NCBI RefSeq assembly: GCF_036373705.1
Contig: NC_089850.1
Location: forward strand, 25,922,733 to 25,986,732
DNA length: 64,000 bases
From: Amia ocellicauda
Taxonomy: Eukaryota > Chordata > Actinopteri > Amiiformes > Amiidae
Direction of reading: 5' to 3'
In this document: in pieces, positions 60,102 through 64,000 of the stretch
Layout: each line of letters starts with the position of its first letter
Position numbering within the stretch: position 1 is the first letter of the stretch
Program-made: the position numbers and the translations under genes
Notes under the pieces: generated by a model
Told to the model about the DNA's origin: nothing
The model's database searches: none
The model's input: only the letters and a program-made list of their open reading frames with translations

Positions 60102-61319
60102 TCACCTAAAGGATTATTAGGAACACCTGTTCAATTTCTCATTAATGCAATTATCTAACCAACCAATCACATGGCAGTTGCTTCAATGCATTTAGGGGTG
60201 TGGTCCTGGTCAAGACAATCTCCTGAACTCCAAACTGAATGTCTGAATGGGAAAGAAAGGGGATTTAAGCAATTTTGAGCGTGGCATGGTTGTTGGTGCC
60301 AGACGGGCCGGTCTGAGTATTTCACAATCTGCTCAGTTACTGGGATTTTCACGCACAACCATTTCTAGGGTTTACAAAGAATGGTGTGAAAAGGGAAAAA
60401 CATCCAGTATGCGGCAGTCCTGTGGGCGAAAATGCCTTGTTGATGCTAGAGGTCAGAGGAGAATGGGCCGACTGATTCAAGCTGATAGAAGAGCAACTTT
60501 GACTGAAATAACCACTCGTTACAACCGAGGTATGCAGCAAAGCATCTGTGAAGCCACAATACGTACAACCTTGAGGCGGATGGGCTACAACAGCAGAAGA
60601 CCCCACCGGGTACCACTCATCTCCACTACAAATAGGAAAAAGAGGCTACAATTTGCACAAGCTCACCAAAATTGGACAGTTGAAGACTGGAAAAATGTTG
60701 CGTGGTCTGATGAGTCTCGATTTCTGTTGAGACATTCAGATGGTAGAGTCAGAATTTGGCGTAAACAGAATGAGAACATGGATCCATCATGCCTTGTTAC
60801 CACTGTGCAGGCTGGTGGTGGTGGTGTAATGGTGTGGGGGATGTTTTCTTGGCACACTTTAGGCCCCTTAGTGCCAATTGGGCATCGTTTAAATGCCACG
60901 GCCTACCTGAGCATTGTTTCTGACCATGTCCATCCCTTTATGACCACCATGTACCCATCCTCTGATGGCTACTTCCAGCAGGACAATGCACCGTGTCACA
61001 AAGGTCGAATCATTTCAAATTGGTTTCTTGAACATGACAATGAGTTCACTGTACTAAACTGGCCCCCACAGTCACCAGATCTCAACCCAATAGAGCATCT
61101 TTGGGATGTGGTGGAACGGGAGCGTCGTGCCCTGGATGTGCATCCCACAAATCTCCATCAACTGCAAGATGCTATCCTATCAATATGGGCCAACATTTCT
61201 AAAGAATGCTTTCAGCACCTTGTTGAATCAATGCCACGTAGAATGAAAGCAGTTCTGAAGGCGAAAGGGGGTCAAACACAGTATTAGTATGGTGTTCCTA
61301 ATAATCCTTTAGGTGAGTG
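60099..61319 (+). mobile_element. Intact DD36E (Incomer-like) Tc1/mariner element
   Basis: Termini CACTCACCTAAAGGATTATT occur at both ends in inverted orientation, with TA on both sides and a length of 1221 bp. The visibly shared TIR is short, about 28 bp (CACTCACCTAAAGGATTATT plus AGGAACAC). It contains one uninterrupted transposase frame. The sister at 31218-32438 has the same length and is about 98.7% identical by eye. Short TIRs, about 1.2 kb length and DD36E spacing match the published Incomer (DD36E) group of Tc1/mariner elements. Confidence 0.95.
60247..61287 (+). CDS. Tc1/mariner transposase, DD36E type, intact
   Basis: This 346-residue frame has no stops. Residues 1-50 hold the first helix-turn-helix ([33 protein letters not shown]). 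About 60-120 is the linker and second helix-turn-helix ([31 protein letters not shown]). The DDE core has D155 in AWSDESRF, the G-rich block [13 protein letters not shown] at 189-201, D246 in FQQDNAPCH and E283 in [11 protein letters not shown]. There are 36 residues between D246 and E283, not 34. It would cut and paste the element at TA sites in the nucleus. Family transposases are usually near 340 residues. A short upstream ATG (60239) opens only a 9-codon frame, so 60247 is chosen. Expression is not shown by sequence. Confidence 0.95.
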   Translation: MGKKGDLSNFERGMVVGARRAGLSISQSAQLLGFSRTTISRVYKEWCEKGKTSSMRQSCGRKCLVDARGQRRMGRLIQADRRATLTEITTRYNRGMQQSICEATIRTTLRRMGYNSRRPHRVPLISTTNRKKRLQFAQAHQNWTVEDWKNVAWSDESRFLLRHSDGRVRIWRKQNENMDPSCLVTTVQAGGGGVMVWGMFSWHTLGPLVPIGHRLNATAYLSIVSDHVHPFMTTMYPSSDGYFQQDNAPCHKGRIISNWFLEHDNEFTVLNWPPQSPDLNPIEHLWDVVERERRALDVHPTNLHQLQDAILSIWANISKECFQHLVESMPRRMKAVLKAKGGQTQY

Positions 61320-61328
61320 TATATATAG

Positions 61329-61331
61329 GAA

Positions 61332-61369
<38 letters not shown>

Positions 61370-61372
61370 TTC
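61329..61372. repeat. Perfect palindrome around a (TA)n core
   Basis: GAATAACTATAT at the left is matched by ATATAGTTATTC at the right with TA repeats between, 44 bp in all. It lies between two Tc1 elements and could extrude as a cruciform. Confidence 0.85.
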
Positions 61373-61391
61373 TGCAATTGTGAAAAATGTA

Positions 61392-62920
61392 CAGTACTGT
61401 GCAAAGGTTTATGGCAGGTGTGAAAAAATGTTGTAAAGTAAGAATGCTTTCAAAAATAGACATGTTAATAGATTATATTTATCAATTAACTAAATGCAAA
61501 GAGAGTGAACAGAAGAAAAATCTACATCAAATCCATATTTGGTGTGACCACCCTTTGCCTTCAAAACAGCATCAATTCTTCTAGGTACACTTGCACAAAG
61601 TCTGGGATATTGTAGGCATATAGTCAGCTTTATGATTAAACAATTATACCAAACAGGTGCTAACGATCATCAATTCAATATGTAGGTTGAAACACAATCA
61701 TTAACTGAAACAGAAACAGATGTGTAGGAGGAATAAAACTGGGTGAGGAACAGCCAAACTCAGCTAATAAGGTGCGGTTGCTGAAGACAGTTTACTGTCC
61801 AAAGACAGACACCATGGCAAGACTGAGCACAGCAACAAGACACAAGGTAGTTCTACTGCATCAGCAAGGTCTCTCCCAGGCAGACATTTCAAGGCAGACA
61901 GGGGTTTCCAGATGTGCTGTCCAAGCTCTTTTGAAGAAGCACAACGAAACGGGCAACGTTGAGGACCGTAGACGCAGTGGTCAGCCAAGGAAACTTACTG
62001 CAGCAGATGAAAGACACATCATACTTACTTCCCTTCTGCCTTCCCTTCTTCGGAAGATGTCCAGCAGTGCCATCAGCTCAGAACTGGCAGAAAACAGTGG
62101 GACCCTAGTACACCCATCTACTGTCCGGAGAAGTCTGGTCAGATGTGGCCTTCATGGAAGACCTACGGCCAAAAAACCATACCTCCGACGTGGCAACAAG
62201 GCCAAGTGACTCAACTATGCATGAAAACGCAGGAACCCGGGTGCAGAAAAATGGCAGCAGGTGCTCTGGTCTATGATGAGTCAAAATTTGAAATATTTGG
62301 CTGTAGCAGAAGGCGGTTTGTTCGCCGAGGGGCTGGAGAGCGGTACGCGAATGAGTGTCTGCAGGCAACAGTGAAGCATGGTGGAGGTTCCTTGCAAGTT
62401 TGGGGCTGCATTTCTGCAAATGGTGTTGGGGATTTGGTCAGAATTAATGGTCTCCTCAATGTTGAGAAGTACAGGCAGATACTTATCCATCATGCAATAC
62501 CATCAGGGGGGCATCTGATTGGCCCCAGATTTATTTTGCTGCATAACAATGACTCCATGGTGGTATGGCCCCCACAGAGCCCTGATCTCAACATCGAGTC
62601 TGTCTGGGATTACATGGAGAGAGAAGCAACTGAGGCTACCTAAATCCACAGGAGAACTGTGGTCAGTTCTCCAAGATGTTTGGGCCAACCTGCCTGCCGA
62701 GTTCCTTCAAAAACTGTGCAAGTGTATCTAGAAGAATTGATGCTGTTTTGAAGGCAAAGGGTGGTCACACCAAATATGGATTTGATGTAGATTTTTATTC
62801 TGTTCACTCTCTTTGCATTTAGTTAATTGATAAATATAATCTATTAACATGTCTATTTTTGAAAGCATTCTTACTTTACATCATTTTTTCACACCTGCCT
62901 AAAACTTTTGCACAGTACTG
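61392..62920 (+). mobile_element. Tc1-like element ('CAGTACTGTGCAAA' family), copy 2
   Basis: Perfect ends CAGTACTGTGCAAA occur in inverted orientation with TA on both sides. The subterminal inverted repeats are long: 'tagacatgttaatagattat' near the left end is mirrored near the right, giving TIR regions of about 200 bp. It lies only 72 bp from the intact DD36E element. Confidence 0.92.
61814..62820 (+). pseudogene. Tc1-like transposase (copy 2), broken
   Basis: MARLSTATRHKVVLLHQQGL to SLVRCGLHGRPTAKKPYLRR is open, then AAG TGA replaces an expected Arg codon at about 62207. Downstream blocks are DESKFEIFGCSRRRFVRRGA (first Asp), VKHGGGSLQVWGCISANGVG and RFILLHNND. A deletion here removes the second catalytic Asp context and the following helix. 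WPPQSPDLN then IESVWDYMERE holds the Glu. It cannot be active. Where copy 1 has TGA after KKPYL this copy keeps Arg, so the two carry independent lesions. Confidence 0.87.
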
Positions 62921-64000
62921 TATATTTTATTTTTATGAAGCAAACAAGTAAGCTGTTCCAAAACGAATGACCAGTTTAACTCACAGATTTTGAGGGTGCA
63001 GATGTTTATTCTTGCATAAACCCAAAGAACAGGTGTTTCTAGTCTTAAAACTGCCACCTTGTTAAATTACCTGATCCAAGGCCTTGCTCAGCAGTTAATA
63101 CATACTTGGAGTGATACTGCTAAATGTAAATGAGGAAAATAAATAAATAAAGAGGAAAATGTATGGTCCACAATGCACAGCGTAAATTCCTAGGAAGAAC
63201 AAGTGTATTATGACTGCTTTCTTTGTTTTTGAAAAAGGGTGGTCTAAACTGTATTGTTCAAAGCCTTGTTTGTATAGGAGGGTAAGGGCATTTTTTGTTT
63301 AAAGCACAGTTTTACAAAATATTTTATTCTTCAGACCTTATTCTGCTGTAAGAGGGAAAAAAAAACAAAGGCTAAAAATATATTAACATTTGTAGGGGAG
63401 GGACCAACATTTTTAAAATCCAAAAAAAAAAAAAAAAATGGTTAGAACTGAAAAAAGGATAAACTCACTGCAGTTAATACACCACTCTGAACACAAGACA
63501 ACAACTACCAAGAGCAGCTTGTATTCTAAAAGCAAATTCATGAACATCATTCAAATGGATAAAAAACAAAAAAATCTATTGAAATATGTAAAATTATACA
63601 AATTAAATTGTAGCTCCTACTATCCCAGGATGGTGTCTCATACTGTGCAGCTCTTTCACTGTACGAACTGTCAATTTAGAGCAAATGTAGAGTCTGATGG
63701 TTTGCAGATAAGGCAGTGTTATGAAAACAAACCTCACTGCTGCTCATATTTCAATTTGATTGCTGCATACAGCTTACAAAGAGGAAGCATAAGAATACCA
63801 GTAAGAGTTTCAAAAGTTACATTTCACAGCACACGGCTTCAAAGAAACAACCTCAACCTCTTCCAGTACAGCCACATTGGCTACTATTAACAAGACTCCT
63901 TGTTTAAAGTAAACCATTTTGTGCAAGAAGTTTCCTCAATGAAGGACTGTGTTACAGCTGATCACCCCTTGCACAGTTTAGAAGTTAAATTTGGTACTTC
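62921..64000. other. RNF217 intron 1, nothing recognised
   Basis: AT-rich with an A run at 63422-63438. The 150-codon + strand open frame near 63438 has no recognised domain, no initiation context worth trusting and lies inside an intron on the opposite strand; it is not called. Confidence 0.35.

Noticed and set aside
63438..63890. 150-codon + strand open frame
   Set aside because: No recognised domain, follows directly on a poly(A) run, and lies inside RNF217 intron 1 on the opposite strand. Probably chance.

Overview
This is vertebrate nuclear DNA, most likely from a ray-finned fish. It is AT-rich and dominated by introns. It carries GT-AG spliced exons of conserved animal genes, a dense load of Tc1/mariner elements of types common in fish, hAT-type MITEs, L2-like LINE remnants, and a fish-type dispersed repeat with the phrase 'ggcagatgctgttatccagg'. 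The species cannot be fixed from the sequence; long introns and many transposon families hint at a lineage with a fairly large genome. There are no operons, CRISPR arrays, rRNA genes or confident tRNA genes.

Two protein-coding genes can be reconstructed exon by exon, with matching splice phases. (1) On the + strand at 22475-33970, seven exons encode the last 275 residues of a DUF547 (PF04784) protein, ending in a TAA stop. Its 5' exon(s) were not found. (2) On the - strand at 41062-52670, five exons encode the last 250 residues of RNF217, an RBR-type E3 ubiquitin ligase. They cover the IBR domain, the catalytic RING2 and a C-terminal transmembrane helix. The RING1 exon must lie beyond position 64000, so 52671-64000 is intron 1. 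The two genes converge (tail to tail) with about 7 kb between their stop codons.

Left part (1-22 kb): no intact gene was found. It holds a hAT-type element (301-2123) with a LINE tail inside it, a 315-bp hAT MITE with a perfect 8-bp duplication (2381-2695), several decayed Tc1 elements (3037, 6691, about 12385, 15773, about 17327, about 21484), a moderately CpG-rich patch (5230-5960), and a decayed - strand coiled-coil gene (about 18134-21410) with nonsense and frameshift lesions.

Middle and right (22-64 kb): the introns of both genes host further Tc1 copies (25194, 26828, 31218, 49330, 50285, 60099, 61392), and another copy sits just beyond the RNF217 stop (39567). The copy at 60099-61319 has an intact 346-codon transposase with D155, D246 and E283, which is DD36E spacing. 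A near-identical copy at 31218-32438 differs by about 16 substitutions by eye, one of them a stop codon. This family was therefore active recently in the lineage and may still be competent.

I did not find a previously undescribed multi-gene system. The most notable items are the intact DD36E element, a Tc1 copy sitting exactly at the centre of a 32-bp perfect palindrome, a fold-back derivative of the same Tc1 family, and the decayed coiled-coil gene.
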